Translations under genes and position numbers: made by a program | Notes under the pieces: generated by a model | Told to the model about the DNA's origin: nothing | The model's database searches: none | Seen by the model: the letters and a program-made list of their open reading frames with translations, nothing else | In this document: piece by piece, positions 22,323 through 33,330 of the stretch | Layout of the letters: each line of letters begins with the position of its first letter | How positions within the stretch are numbered: position 1 is the first letter of the stretch | Source of the DNA: Carposina sasakii | Taxonomy: Eukaryota; Arthropoda; Insecta; Lepidoptera; Carposinidae | Assembly (NCBI GenBank): GCA_014607495.2 | Contig: CP053154.1 | Location: 11,966,001 to 12,030,000, forward strand | DNA length: 64,000 bases | Direction of reading: 5' to 3'

Positions 22323-25300
22323 CTACAAGAAAAAATATTGAATTAGCATTTTACATATCAAAACTGTTAATTTTCAGCATTGTTTCACGTTTTAGAACTC
22401 TCTGAGGTTAAGTCTTTAGGATCGGTGCAATCCGTGCAATATTATTTACTAGTGGACGCCCGCGACTTCGTGGACTGCAGAAAAGACAAAATGTCGAAAT
22501 TATCCGGGATAAAAATATTTTCCCGGGATAAAAAGTAGCCTATAAGTTAATCCAGGGTGTCAGCTAATTCCATACCACAACATTTCATTAAAATCGCTCC
22601 AGCCGTTTTAAGTGAAAGAGTAACAAACATCCATCCATTCATAACTTTCGCGTTTATAATATTAGTAGGAGGAAGTAGGACTTATTTCTTTATTCAATTA
22701 CAAAATCTTAAAACTAGATACAACTGTGATTGGAAATACAACAACAGTAACCGAAGCTATCGTTATTATAACAGCGTGTTTAGACAATGTAACATCGTTT
22801 CGCATTGACGTTCGTTGTCGTAACAACGTCTTCCAATAGTGGTTTGACATCATCGCGTTATTTGACGAACGCGAAAGTGTAGGCTTTACAATGAAGCAAA
22901 CGTTCCCATGACAAACCTCTACCGATGCCTTCGAGATCAATTACTTTGTCTAAGGCCCCAATTAGTCAAAATTATTTTAAATGTACTTACCACTTGGTTT
23001 TCCATCATCTACTTCGTAAAGGTTTTTATTGATGTTCTCGGAAATGCTGTTGTCATTCATCACCGGTATAATGCGGACTTCCTCTGCAATAAATAAGTAA
23101 AAACTTTGAGTAACTTTAAAGATATAAATATAAAAACATATCTAATACTTTAATAGGTATATTATAATGATAATGGAAAAAGTAATTTTCAGTAGATAAA
23201 ACCGTAGAAACTAATTACCTAGTTGGTGCAATTCGTGCAATGGGCGGTCCCTAGTTCAGAAAAATGAAAATAACATAGGTACAAGTTTTTAATAGAAAAA
23301 TTCGTTAATATCTAAGTTTTTACACGAAGGAAAGTAATTACTGAAAAATGCAATTGTTGTGCTACATGAAACTATTTACTAACATATTGTAAAAAAAATT
23401 ACCGCATGCCATATAAGAAGATAATGAAATGCAGATCATGATGATCAGATGCTGAAAATATGTTTTTATATATGGAATGTATGAATAAATGAAACTCTAC
23501 AATAAACAGTCCCAATGATAGCATGCGTAACCCTCAGTAGACCAACCAACTACCTTCCAATCCTTGGAAGATATTGCATGTGCATTTGCCGTCCACACAT
23601 TTTCCACCAGGAAAATCTAGATTTCTGCATAATCTATCACACTCTGTCACGATACAAGAGTGCGGTTTCTTTGAATTTACTTCTACTGGAAATGCTGAAA
23701 TTTCTGAACATCGATATATAGATTTAGTAGATACTTGTTACATAATTCGGCGGGTAATTGATCAAGAAAGTTCATCAGCTCAGTAGCCCAGATAAAAATT
23801 CTTAATCACGTGTATTAATCAATACATTTCTCTGTATATTCTTGTTTTGTTCGTCTCTTATCTACCTAACCCTCATCTATGTTACATGACATTATGTTAT
23901 ATAACTCACCGGCTCTGAAGTTATCGCAATCACACTTGCCGTTGACACAGGCGCCTCCAGGAAAGCCCAGCCGGCGACACAGCTGGTCGCAGGCGTTGAG
24001 GTTGCAATCTCCAATAGCCTTGACTGCGGCTGCTTCATCATTGGAGAAAGATACTGCAGCTAAAAATTGAATCGAACATCATTTTTGATGCTTTGAAATA
24101 TACAAAAAAGTCGCAGGGTGTATGGAATAAATAATGAAATATCTAGTAAATACTGAAATGCTGACTTCAGAACATGATTCTGAAGTAAAAACCATTGTAT
24201 AATATCACCTGACATTTTCATTCCTTTTTCTTCACCAACCTATAATATGTGTCCGAGTAGGATCAGATAAGGCCTATTATGATTCACAGTTTGTAACAAT
24301 ACATTATACAAAATGGCATAATAACTTATCAACTATCTTAGAAAGTAATTTAGTTAATATTATATTACTTACCCTCTCTGAAGTTATCGCAGTCACACTT
24401 GCCGTTGACACAGGCGCCTCCAGGGAAGCCCAGCCGGCGACACAGCTGTTCGCAGGCGTTGAGGTTACAATCTCCAGTAGTCTTGGCTGCGACTGCTTCA
24501 ACATTGAAGGAAGATGCTGCAGATGAAAATTGAATCGAACATAATTTTTGATACTTTGATTGAAGAAGCCATAGGATCCTTACAAAGACTAATTAATTTG
24601 AAATTAGAAAAAAGATACAGGGTGTATGGATAAATCTAGTAAAGATTGAAATGCTGACTTCAGAACATAAACTCTGAAGTGAAAACTATTGAATAATCTA
24701 ACCTGACATTTTAATTCGTTTTTCTTCACCAACCTATAATATGTGTCCGAGTAGGATCAGATAAGGCCTATTATGATTCACAGTTTGTAACAATACATTA
24801 TACAAAATGGCATAATAACTTATCAACTATCTTAGTAATTTAGTTAATATTATATTACTTACCCTCTCTGAAGTTATCGCAGTCACACTTGCCGTTGACA
24901 CAGGCGCCTCCAGGGAAGCCCACCCGGCGACACAGCTGCTCGCAGGCGTTGAGGTTGCAATCTCCAATAGCCTTGACTGCGGCTGCTTCATCATTGGAGA
25001 AAGATACTGCAGCTAAAAATTGAATCGAACATCATTTTTGATGCTTTGAAATATACAAAAAAGTCGCAGGGTGTATGGAATAAATAATGAAATATCTAGT
25101 AAATACTGAAATGCTGACTTCAGAACATGATTCTGAAGTAAAAACCATTGTATAATATCACCTGACATTTTCATTCGTTTTTCTTTACCAACCTATAATA
25201 TGTGTCCGAGTAGGATCAGATAAGGCCTATTATGATTCACAGTTTGTAACAATACATTATACAAAATGGCATAATAACTTATCAACTCTCTTAGAAAGTA

Positions 25301-28300
25301 ATTTAGTTAATATTATATTACTTACCCTCTCTGAAGTTATCGCAGTCACACTTGCCGTTGACACAGGCACCTCCAGGGAAGCCCAGCCGGCGACACAGCT
25401 GCTCGCAGGCGTTGAGGTTACAATCTCCAGTAGTCTTGGCTGCGACTGCTTCAACATTGAAGGAAGATGCTGCAGATGAAAATTGAATCGAACATAATTT
25501 TTGATACTTTGATTGAAGAAGCCATAGAGTGATCCTTACAAAGACTAATTAATTTGAAATTAGAAAAAAGATACAGGGTGTATGGAGAAATCTAGTAAAT
25601 ACTGAAATGCAGACTTCAGAACATAAACTCTCAAGTGAAAACTATTGAATAATCTAACCTGACATATTATTACGTTTTTCATCACCAACCTATAATATGT
25701 GTCCGAGTATTAAATGCGACGAAATGTACAATGATTACACAGATTGATTAGGATTGCCACGCACAAACTTGACACTGTAGCTGCATTAGATAATAATCAT
25801 GGAATATATAAAAATATAAAAATGCCAAAATGTGTTGTAAAAATTGCAGGATAGTAAATAAATAAAGGTGGTGTTATCTACCATCGGCGGGGTGACTCGT
25901 AGGTATGCAAAAGAGCATGTCTGTTATTACTATCTTAACTGTTAGAGTATACATCCTACTATTCTAATTTTGAAGTCAAAGAACACACATAAGTAAAGTT
26001 TGAGAGATTATCTATATCTATCTATACATATAATAAAAATGTAACGGATCGCTGTCTGTACATGGAAGATATAAAAAAAGGCTTTCCATGATCTACGTAT
26101 ACAGTATAACAATGGATTCAGGATGCTGCTGCGGCTGCCTCGATTTTGTAGTGCCTCAGAGATTTTTGCGCATACCCGAACAGATGATTTCTTCGTAATC
26201 ATAAGGAAGAGAGCGGCTTCTCTGCTAGCAAGGATGCGTAGCAGTAGCAATGGCATCCTGAAAACATTGTCAGGCAAATGTGATTCGGCCATGCTTAATC
26301 ACATAAGGGACCAGTATCGGTGCATAATATTTTTATGATGGAATGGGTGCAACATTTGATTTATGATGTTTTATTTTATTTTTATTATTGATTTAATTTG
26401 TTTCATTTATTTAATTCCATTTGATTTAGTTTAATTTAAATTGATTTGTTTGAGTTACTTTTTAATATAATTTCATTAATTCAATTTAATTAATATCCGC
26501 AATTAGTTACTAACATAGATTAAGACTTTTACAAATATGGAAATCAATTTTCTGAAATAAAATTGATATTATTATTATTATAAGAAAAAATGTTATTGGA
26601 GACCTTTATCAACGCAATAGTACCCAAAAGAATGATTTTTGAAAATTTTGTCTGTTTGTTTGCCGATTTGTCTGTGCGTTTGTGCACGCTAATCTCAGAA
26701 ACGGCTAATCCGATTTCGATGCAGTTTTCAGGAATATATTGTGACAGGTCCCACTTAACATATAGGCTACTTTTTATCTCGGGAAAATGTTTTTATCCCG
26801 GATAATTTCGACATTTTGTTTTTACTGTAGTCCACGCGGACGGAGTCGCGGGCGTACACTAGTCTTGGAATATAAAGCTTTAAACATTGGTAATGTCGGA
26901 TCTTATATACTTACTGGACAGCTGTGCATAGTTGTTACACTTGCATCGATCTCCGATACACATGCCACCGCTGTATCCTTGCGCTCTGCATGACCGGCCA
27001 CATGCTAGGATGTCGCATCTCTGCAATTGACCATCCGAGTCAACTGTACTTATATCATCTGCAAGGAAACAAGGAGATTTGCTATTTACGGGTGAATAAC
27101 CAGGAATTGAGAAGAACGATTAAGAAATGCCAATAGTTTCTCAATGTACAGAATACTAAGTTTTAATGGCTGAGAATCTGATTTTGATACAGAGAGTAGG
27201 TACCTCTGAGAGTAAGAACTATGTATATCACAGGTTATTTACTCTTGAGAGCTCTCTTGAGCTACCGAAAGTTGCAAGCATGGACTTTTAAAATTTGATA
27301 TTAATAATTTTATAATATATAATATCTTGACTAAGATAAATTTATAAAAATATTTCTCCATTAATATAATCCGTTAGGATATGGTTGATCGTTTCATCTT
27401 TAAACATTGTGCTGAGGGATTCAGCTTTCGGGATGAAAAATAACGTTGCCAATATGTAATTTAGAAAAGAGATGGTAAAATTCGTCATCCGAGTAATTGA
27501 CCCGGTGGTTCAGTGGTTAGAGCAACTAGCACGGTATGCAGTGGTCGTGGGTTCGATTCCCACTCGGGTGATGAATTTTTTCCATTTCTTTATTAATAAT
27601 TTTGGTATTGGTTGTTTAAGTTCGGAAACGTTTTAGTAAAAATAATGATGTTACCTAAGTAATATGTGGCTGTCGGATCTTATTTGTGATTATTGCAGTT
27701 CGGTCTACCTTATCGACCTCATCTACCTTATCTACCTATATTTTGGTAACACAGTCTTGTGTAGGTACTAAACAATGTTTTTTTTCCTAACCCTCTCGCT
27801 GCGATGCATTGTGTTGATCAATTAGCGTATTGCACATTTCTTCATATCCACTAATTTTTTCGATATTGTCATAGACGAATAAGAAGACTTATTCCTCTAT
27901 GATATTGTATATGTAGATTGATAAAGAAGCCTGAGTGCTTACATTTTATTAATTTAATAGTAAAGCGATTTTTATTAAGACGAGTAGCCCCGTCAATATC
28001 AGAAATTGCGTATAAGAGTTACTCATATACCATTTGTGTCATAGGTTATTTAGATATTAGCATACTATCATGGATTAAATTTGCTACTACAACAGCTCCA
28101 GGAAGTATACGAATATACATTACTCCGATGTTTTTCAGACGCTTGCTACATAGCATTTGTAAGCAAACGGATCGATTTTTTCATTTAAAAATTGCCGAGG
28201 TCTATCCCGATTTTTATGGCCAAGGTCATTTAAGACTACAGTCTTCTTAATGGTGATGATATGTTACAGATATTTTTTAGCTTCACGAATAAATAGGTCA

Positions 28301-28661
28301 AGTACGTGTTTAAGCGTTATCTATTATATAAATACATACGCTATCTATTTCCTACATTATACATATTTATTGAGACTTTGATTCATAAATAACTATTAAT
28401 TTAGTGATTTAATTTGTACACACTAAATAGGAAGTCTGGGAGTGAAGGAAAAATAAATAATTGCATCTTATCCAGATACGGAATAGCAATTAAATTTATT
28501 TTTGTAATGAATTAAGCTATCTGACTATCTGCAATATAGAAAATTATAAACGAATAATTAACAAAAATATGCAACTTACCAACATCATAAATGTTAACGT
28601 TGACCACACTAGCGTTCACCAAACACAATGCTGACACAACAAACAGAGACCTGACCAACAT
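22195..28661 (-). CDS. X-tox: X-tox-type protein: signal peptide plus seven CS-alpha-beta (defensin-like) modules, nine exons
   Basis: The gene encodes a secreted immune-related 'defensin rosary' of the lepidopteran X-tox family. Exons on -: 28661-28580, 27058-26915, 25469-25326, 25006-24863, 24516-24373, 24053-23910, 23694-23554, 23083-22991 and 22322-22195. All junctions are GT-AG and all in phase 1; the joined frame is 1164 nt, 387 residues. Exon 1 gives a signal peptide (MLVRSLFVVSALCLVNA). Exons 2-7 and 9 each carry one six-cysteine module, C-x4-C-x3-C-x9-C-x4-C-x-C, with a GGxC gamma-core. Exon 8 is a cysteine-free acidic linker. Modules 3-6 are near-identical alternating pairs from a recent 953-bp duplication. 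Family knowledge: X-tox proteins are made by haemocytes or fat body after infection, and the one tested lacked antimicrobial activity; the role is unsettled. Repeats fill introns 1, 2 and 8. Other X-tox proteins differ mainly in module number. Confidence 0.93.
22444..22680 (-). repeat. Helitron-like repeat in X-tox intron 8
   Basis: Read on -, it ends in a GC-rich stretch and ACTAGT, with a TTATCCCGGGAAAATATTTT block also seen, in altered form, at 26780-26810. It is noncoding and lies between exons 8 and 9. Confidence 0.55.
22745..22890 (-). repeat. Repeat copy matching 11572-11705 in reverse
   Basis: It shares ATCGTTTCGCATTGACGTTC with the reverse complement of the earlier copy. It is noncoding and intronic. 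Confidence 0.45.
22991..23083 (-). CDS. X-tox: X-tox exon 8: cysteine-free linker
   Basis: A 93-nt phase-1/phase-1 exon (acceptor TTATTGCAG, donor GTAAGT). It encodes about 31 residues rich in Asn, Glu and Asp (NDNSISENINKNLYEVDDGK) and no cysteine. It separates module 6 from module 7 and could be skipped without changing the frame. Confidence 0.85.
23554..23694 (-). CDS. X-tox: X-tox exon 7: CS-alpha-beta module 6
   Basis: Acceptor AAATTTCAG|CA, donor G|GTAGTT, 141 nt. The module reads CIVTEC, DRLC, PGGKC, VDGKC, TC. Spacing matches the other modules, but sequence has diverged from exons 3-6, so it is an older copy. Confidence 0.9.
23910..24053 (-). CDS. X-tox: X-tox exon 6: CS-alpha-beta module 5 (type B)
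   Basis: Acceptor TTAGCTGCAG|TA, donor G|GTGAGT, 144 nt. It starts VSFSNDEAAAVKAIGDC and has the NLNAC, QLC, PGGAC, NGKC, DC cysteine frame. It is nearly identical to exon 4, exactly 953 bp away. Confidence 0.92.
24373..24516 (-). CDS. X-tox: X-tox exon 5: CS-alpha-beta module 4 (type A)
   Basis: Acceptor CATCTGCAG|CA, donor G|GTAAGT, 144 nt. It starts with the SSFNVEAVAAKTTGDC stretch and is nearly identical to exon 3, exactly 953 bp away. Confidence 0.92.
24863..25006 (-). CDS. X-tox: X-tox exon 4: CS-alpha-beta module 3 (type B)
   Basis: Acceptor TTAGCTGCAG|TA, donor G|GTAAGT, 144 nt. It is a type B module; compared with exon 6 it has a Leu-to-Val change after CRR and Glu for Asp before QLC. 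Confidence 0.92.
25326..25469 (-). CDS. X-tox: X-tox exon 3: CS-alpha-beta module 2 (type A)
   Basis: Acceptor CATCTGCAG|CA, donor G|GTAAGT, 144 nt. It is the upstream type A module; differences from exon 5 appear to be synonymous. Confidence 0.92.
26100..26560 (+). pseudogene. LINE C-terminal fragment and AT-rich 3' UTR in X-tox intron 2
   Basis: The + frame at 26123-26338 encodes RLPRFCSASEIFAHTRTDDF and RKRAASLLARMRSSSNGIL, a C-terminal motif I recognise from lepidopteran Jockey-type LINE reverse transcriptases. AT-rich noncoding DNA follows. It is short, 5'-truncated and non-functional. Confidence 0.6.
26590..26865 (+). repeat. Helitron-like repeat in X-tox intron 2
   Basis: It contains CAGAAACGGCTAATCCGATT, a TTTTATCTCGGGAAAATG block and an end with hairpin CGCGGACGGAGTCGCG eight bases before CTAGT. 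A hairpin followed by CTRRT is the Helitron 3' signature. It is short, noncoding and non-autonomous. Confidence 0.6.
26915..27058 (-). CDS. X-tox: X-tox exon 2: CS-alpha-beta module 1
   Basis: Acceptor TTTCCTTGCAG|AT, donor A|GTAAGT, 144 nt. The module reads CDILAC, GRSC, a GGMC gamma-core, IGDRC, KC, preceded by a short Asp-rich spacer (DDISTVDSDG). It is the module most like the free peptide encoded at 35979-36761 (CRAQGYSGG versus CRQKGYAGG). Confidence 0.93.
27500..27569 (+). repeat. tRNA-like sequence, probably a SINE head, in X-tox intron 1
   Basis: The stretch has an A-box-like TGGTTCAGTGGTTAGAGCA and B box GGGTTCGATTCCC with a perfect 5-bp T stem (27547-27551 with 27559-27563). The acceptor arms pair for about six bases. 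The anticodon arm does not fold into a normal 5-bp stem with 7-base loop, so a working tRNA is unlikely. Flanking GTCATCCGAG and CTCGGGTGATGA extend the end pairing. Confidence 0.55.
28580..28661 (-). CDS. X-tox: X-tox exon 1: signal peptide
   Basis: ATG at 28661 follows a CAAAA context and gives 27 codons plus one base before GTAAGT. The hydrophobic MLVRSLFVVSALCLVNA is a typical signal sequence. The phase-1 break rebuilds Asp (G|AT) as in the two defensin-like genes. Confidence 0.9.
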
Positions 28662-28724
28662 TTTTGATGCGTTCTATTGGCACGCAGATTTGATAATGAA
28701 TTCAACTTAGTTCCTGTAGCGTTT

Positions 28725-28732
28725 TTTATATA
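28725..28732 (-). promoter_or_regulatory. TATA box of X-tox
   Basis: TATATAAA on -, 64-71 bp upstream of the start codon. A TTCATT initiator-like motif lies about 30 bp downstream (near 28697), giving a leader of roughly 35 bases. Confidence 0.6.
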
Positions 28733-28880
28733 GTTAGAGTCCGTTTCATAGAATAACTCATATGCCTGATTTCGAAACTAACATTCTTTGTATGCAGTAA
28801 CACAGATAATGTGATCACAAACATAGTAACTAGCGTCATCCTTCAAAGGAACTGTTAGGTGAAACGCACTCTATTGAGCC

Positions 28881-28890
28881 GGGACTTCAC
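28881..28890 (+). promoter_or_regulatory. NF-kappaB-like site, one mismatch, upstream of X-tox
   Basis: GGGACTTCAC fits GGGRNNYYCC except at position nine. It lies about 220 bp upstream of the X-tox start. Induction through Toll/IMD is plausible for this family but the site is weak. Confidence 0.25.
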
Positions 28891-29246
28891 CGGGTGCGGT
28901 GGTCTGACTCAGGTAGGTATGTACTAATACTCACTTTCTGTTGGATTCTTAGGAAAAACCCGTAGATTGTTTAGTTTAGACGCATTGTACTTACTCTGGT
29001 CCTTATTTCTTGAATATTTAAAAAAGTTATTTTGTTAAATGTACTTATGACCTAATCTTTATTGGAACGTCTGGGCTTATATTTTTGATTATTTATTGAA
29101 ATATATAAGTATGAAACCTAATTTAACTTTTGAAATATCAATTTTCAACATAAAATTCTGTTTAAAAAATATTTTATAGTTTTAATTTTGTGGCCATGTT
29201 CAACCGTCGTTACCTAGGTTAGTAATCTGGGAAATCCGAATGTAAT

Positions 29247-29440
29247 GTTTGTAATGCGAACGGCTAAGGAGTGGAATGCACTTCCTGCCGATGTATTTCC
29301 CGAGCACTACAACATTGGTCTATTCAAAGCTAGAGTGAATAGGCACTTTCTAGGCAAACATGTACCACCCTAGGCCGCATCTTGCTTAACATCAGGCACG
29401 ATGGCGGTTTGCCTAGCTAATTGTAAAAAAAAACCTAGCG
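29247..29440 (+). repeat. LINE 3' end, second copy of the 9345-9538 segment
   Basis: It repeats the C-terminal coding and poly(A) end of the LINE at 8445-9540, starting GTTTGTAATGCGAACGGCTA and ending in a run of nine A. Compared with the first copy, a few bases after GATGGCGGT are missing. It is 5'-truncated to under 200 bp, typical of aborted LINE insertions. Confidence 0.85.
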
Positions 29441-29635
29441 AAAACGCGGCACAACCATCCTTCATTTTTGACCTCCTGTTCAATACTTTCTTCTCTCCTT
29501 ATTATGAAAACTTGCAAAAACTGTAACAATAAACGATATCATTTTATCTGAGTTTGTTAAGTACTTGAGAATCGCAACTAAGGGCCAATCATGTCTACAA
29601 ACAATGTTCTTATTGGTCATATTTTCACTTATTTC

Positions 29636-29664
29636 TATATATATATATTCTATATATATATATA
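29636..29664. repeat. TA-rich microsatellite
   Basis: A run of TATA dinucleotides interrupted once by TTC. Confidence 0.7.
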
Positions 29665-30069
29665 TGTCAAATAACGTTTCATAACGCCAACCCTTTCTCA
29701 CCGTTACATGATCGCATCTATATTGATATCCCAGTCGAGGTGTGTAGTGTGTACACGCATATTATAATGCTCAAGTGCCCCTTCAGACGCAGAGAGCGTC
29801 GCTAATATCCATCTCCATTAAGTTTCAGTACAATTTGCATACGACAACACGATTACACACTCGAGCAAACAGAGCGTTTGATTCACTGCAGTCTAAAGCT
29901 GTTAGTGATGTATTAGTTATTCCGAGGTACTAATGACACGTTTATTTGCGTTTTGGCTTAAACTCAACTTCTTAAGTTCGTTTTAAGAATAAAACTTGGC
30001 CATGCAAATCGGGATTGACGTTGGCATTTTTTAACGCTCCAAATCGATGTTTTTTGTTTGATCGATGAT

Positions 30070-30250
30070 TTACGTTATACGGGACAGCGAGAACTGCAGA
30101 ATCACAAAATAAATCCTACAGCCATGTTTAGTATAGCAGGGTCAGATGCAAGAAATCAATGACGTGTTTCTAGCTTATCGCCTGAGAGAACACTCCTAAA
30201 TTCCTCTAACTACTCTTACGGCTCTTTACTCAACTTGCCCTAAGGGAACA
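30070..30250 (+). repeat. Short interspersed repeat, family D, second copy
   Basis: It shares GGGACAGCGAGAACTGCAG and TAGCTTATCGCCTGAGAGAA with the copy at 836-1015. Confidence 0.5.
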
Positions 30251-33200
30251 CGGCCCATGGGATCAGTCGATCTAAAGAATTTTTGAATTGGTCAACTCGC
30301 CCTACTATCTGTATTTTTAATGTGGACAATCGCGACGAAAAGTTCTCAATTTCGTTATATATTTCTTTTTAATGGTCGGCAATAATTATTATTTTAGATA
30401 CATAGCTGGCGCGTTATATGGATTCCAAATGGAATAACTTGATAGCACTTAATTGCGTCAGTCATTAGACGATAGTAAAAGGAATGGTGTTAACAATTTT
30501 GATTTTCTTTACTTTCAAATGCGTGATAATCAAAAGACTGTAATTTTTTTAAATATATTCATATCATGAAGTCCTGTTGTTGCATTTATACTTATCTTAT
30601 CAGTTAGAACACGTCTGTCGAACAAGTCGGTATACACTTGAAATAAACAATAGTTTTTTTGCCCAAATAAAGAGTAGGGCCACCTAACTAAAGAAAATTA
30701 TTAAAATAAATTCGTCGACTAAAAACCCTTCTTACGACATGGACGGAACGAAATTCAGCTGATGTATTCTAGGTCATTTGGCGTAAGTATATTACGAAAA
30801 ACCAAAATCGACGATTCTAGAAAGTCATTCACGCAAGAGTGATTTGGCCCGTACTTAATTAATGGATAATTTATATGACCAAGTTTCAAACTTTATAGAA
30901 ACAGGTGTAAGTTTCAACGAATAGAAGAAAAGGCCTGAAACTTGCAGCAAGAATAGCAACGAGATACGTAATTAGGGAATGCCTGAGTGCTCAGGTACAG
31001 TCGACGTAGAAATAATAGTACCTCGGAAATACATACATACAGAAAAAGGTCGGTGAGGTCTTCCCCTTCCAACACATCCCTAGGAAATGATCGGAATTTA
31101 TCTAACGTACACTATGTATGTGCAAGTTTTACACAGGTCGCCGGAGTTTTGAAAACACTGTAACCATTCAATTAACTTTTACAATTGCCGAGGTAGCCAT
31201 TATAATTCAAAATGCGTGTAAAATTTCGCTACGTTACTTATTTGCGGTTTTTATTCTAAAATTGAGATAGCTGGACTTTAAAAACTAAAATATAGTGTTG
31301 AACGAGTAGTTCTGCCCTACAAACATAAAATCCTTAGATTCTAGAACTTTTAGAAATAAGGATCAGATCAGACTATATTTAGTTAAAACAACAACCTGCA
31401 TTTTATACACAACTTCGAAACCTGTAAAGCAGTTGTTCGTTGCAAAAAGTTATGTAATTCTATAAAGAAAAACAGGAAAAAATACGTGTATGCTATTGTC
31501 CGAGTGTACATGTAATTTAAGTGAGAACTACTCAGGAGTGGAACAACTTGGCTGTTAGCACGCATTTCTTACATTTATTCGACGAACTTTCGGGCTCAAT
31601 ATACGCTAGGAATATTTTATGTAATTTTCCTAAGTAGTAACTATTCCGGTCCGAAAAGGTATTGTGCTATATTATATGGACTGTGTTTTATGTCATCTAG
31701 AAGTGTATTTGTAGCAGTTGGGATCGGTATTTAAAATTGTCACATGGGTAATTGCGACGTCGATATGTGTGAAACTCATCAAACTTGTATAAAAGTAATT
31801 TGAAATCATCCCGTTCACCATACTGGCATTGAGCTATTTTCCAGTGGATTAGGTGGAGTAGATTTAAATACAAACTTTGACTAAGTAGGTGGTGTTGCTA
31901 TCGGGATCCAATAAGCGAAGCTGCTGACGGCTCCTAGTTGTATAAATAGCGTAAACAGGCAGGTGTAAAGTAAAGCATATTTAACAATTATATTCAAACC
32001 AAACTGCAATAATCACTTTAGTAGGCGCGGGTCGTATGTCTAAGCGTAATAATTTTCGCTTTTCTCTATTTGCATATCCCCTATTTGAACTATCCCAACA
32101 CTTCCTCGACCCACGTCAAGCGATATACATCTGTCTGTCTGTCCGCAGTAAGGACATGAGAGGTCACTTCATTCAGCTCGGGACGTTGTCATTTGCAGGA
32201 CATGATTACATCAAGTGCTCATATTTTAAGACCAGCTTATTCGTACGGTCGGCTATAATTCACATTATATTACTACTAGTACTTTCTTATCTAAACCCCA
32301 CAAAGTTCTTATGAGTACCTTAAGGCAGGCTATACGGTATATAGATACCGGCTTTCTTCCGAATTCCTTTTTATTTGGATGGTTGTCTCTCCAAGGCAGA
32401 ATTTAAGAATATCGAAGGCTCCAGTCAATCGATGGGGAAATCATATTCAATTGCTATATTGCTATTCAATTGCTATTCATAGCAATCAATTACATTTCTA
32501 TCATGAAATCACCTGACGACTTCTTGTCACGGCAAATTACAAATAAATATTGAAAAGGTTCAGGCTATATAAGACAGAAAATTAATATCGGAATTATAAT
32601 ATCCCTTAGGGATGGTAATCGAAGATATTGAGAGTAATGAGAGAAACTGAGGTGCCTAAAAAAATGGTATTCCGTAATTCTGCTAAAGCAATTCATTTTC
32701 TTACCAACACAGTTTTAATCTTAAGGGTATTTAGGCTATTCAGAATCCTGCAGATAAAACTGACGATTGAAATTATATGCCAAAATACTCATAATTTTTT
32801 TTTCATTATTCCCACATTCACGATACCCTTTTCTATAAGTTCGAGATTCATAGAAAAGATGTAATAATTATCAAATGTGATTCAATTCGTGATTCTTAAT
32901 ATGAATCATCTGAATTGGTCATTTTATATCCACAGAATAATTTGAAGGAAATTACGCGAATGAACGAAACAAGCCACAAAGGTAGAGTCGTCGCGGGAAT
33001 AATCAATCCCAAAAAATATTCATCTAGAAATTTGTTAAGGAAGAAAAAAATCGAAGTCTTGCTTCTCAAATTAATACATGACAAGCCGATTTGTTCGTTA
33101 TGAATTGTTTCGTGATTTGTCTTTTATAAAATTCAATATTCCATGACAAAATAAAATCGTAAGCTAAAAAAATCTTTGATGTAGGGCAGATTTTCCCAAT

Positions 33201-33330
33201 AGTATAAAGCCAATCTGATAAAGTTGATGTTGTATCTGTTGATATACTAGAGAAAGACAGCATAAAGATCTTCAAATAGGCTATCTGACCATTATTAAAA
33301 TTGTCCCTAAATAGGCCAGCTTAAATATTA
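30251..33330. other. No gene recognised
   Basis: AT-rich sequence with only short unsupported open frames (longest about 92 codons, 32036-32314 on +). A CTGTCTGTCTGTCCG tract near 32130 hints at an old repeat. No RNA gene or array was seen. Confidence 0.45.

Larger units (their letters stand above)
23810..25713 (-). repeat. Tandem duplication of a 953-bp two-exon unit
   Basis: Exon 3/exon 5 and exon 4/exon 6 boundaries are all exactly 953 bp apart, and the introns between them are near-identical. Each unit is itself a diverged pair of about 480 bp, since type A and B introns share AACCTATAATATGTGTCCGA and a TACAAAATGGCATAATAACT block. Homology fades near 25713 and close to exon 6's donor (23910), which give rough outer limits. 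Confidence 0.88.

Noticed and set aside
22557..22808. 83-codon open frame on + in X-tox intron 8
   Set aside because: It overlaps a Helitron-like repeat and a second dispersed repeat and has no own support.
23574..23786. Open frames on + over X-tox exon 7
   Set aside because: They are antisense to a six-cysteine module exon with proper splice sites.
27500..27569. A functional tRNA gene
   Set aside because: The anticodon arm does not form a proper stem and loop and the length is short, so a SINE head is more likely.
27918..28250. 110-codon open frame on + inside X-tox intron 1
   Set aside because: Composition and lack of any recognisable motif fit chance in AT-rich DNA; it lies on the opposite strand of a well-supported intron.
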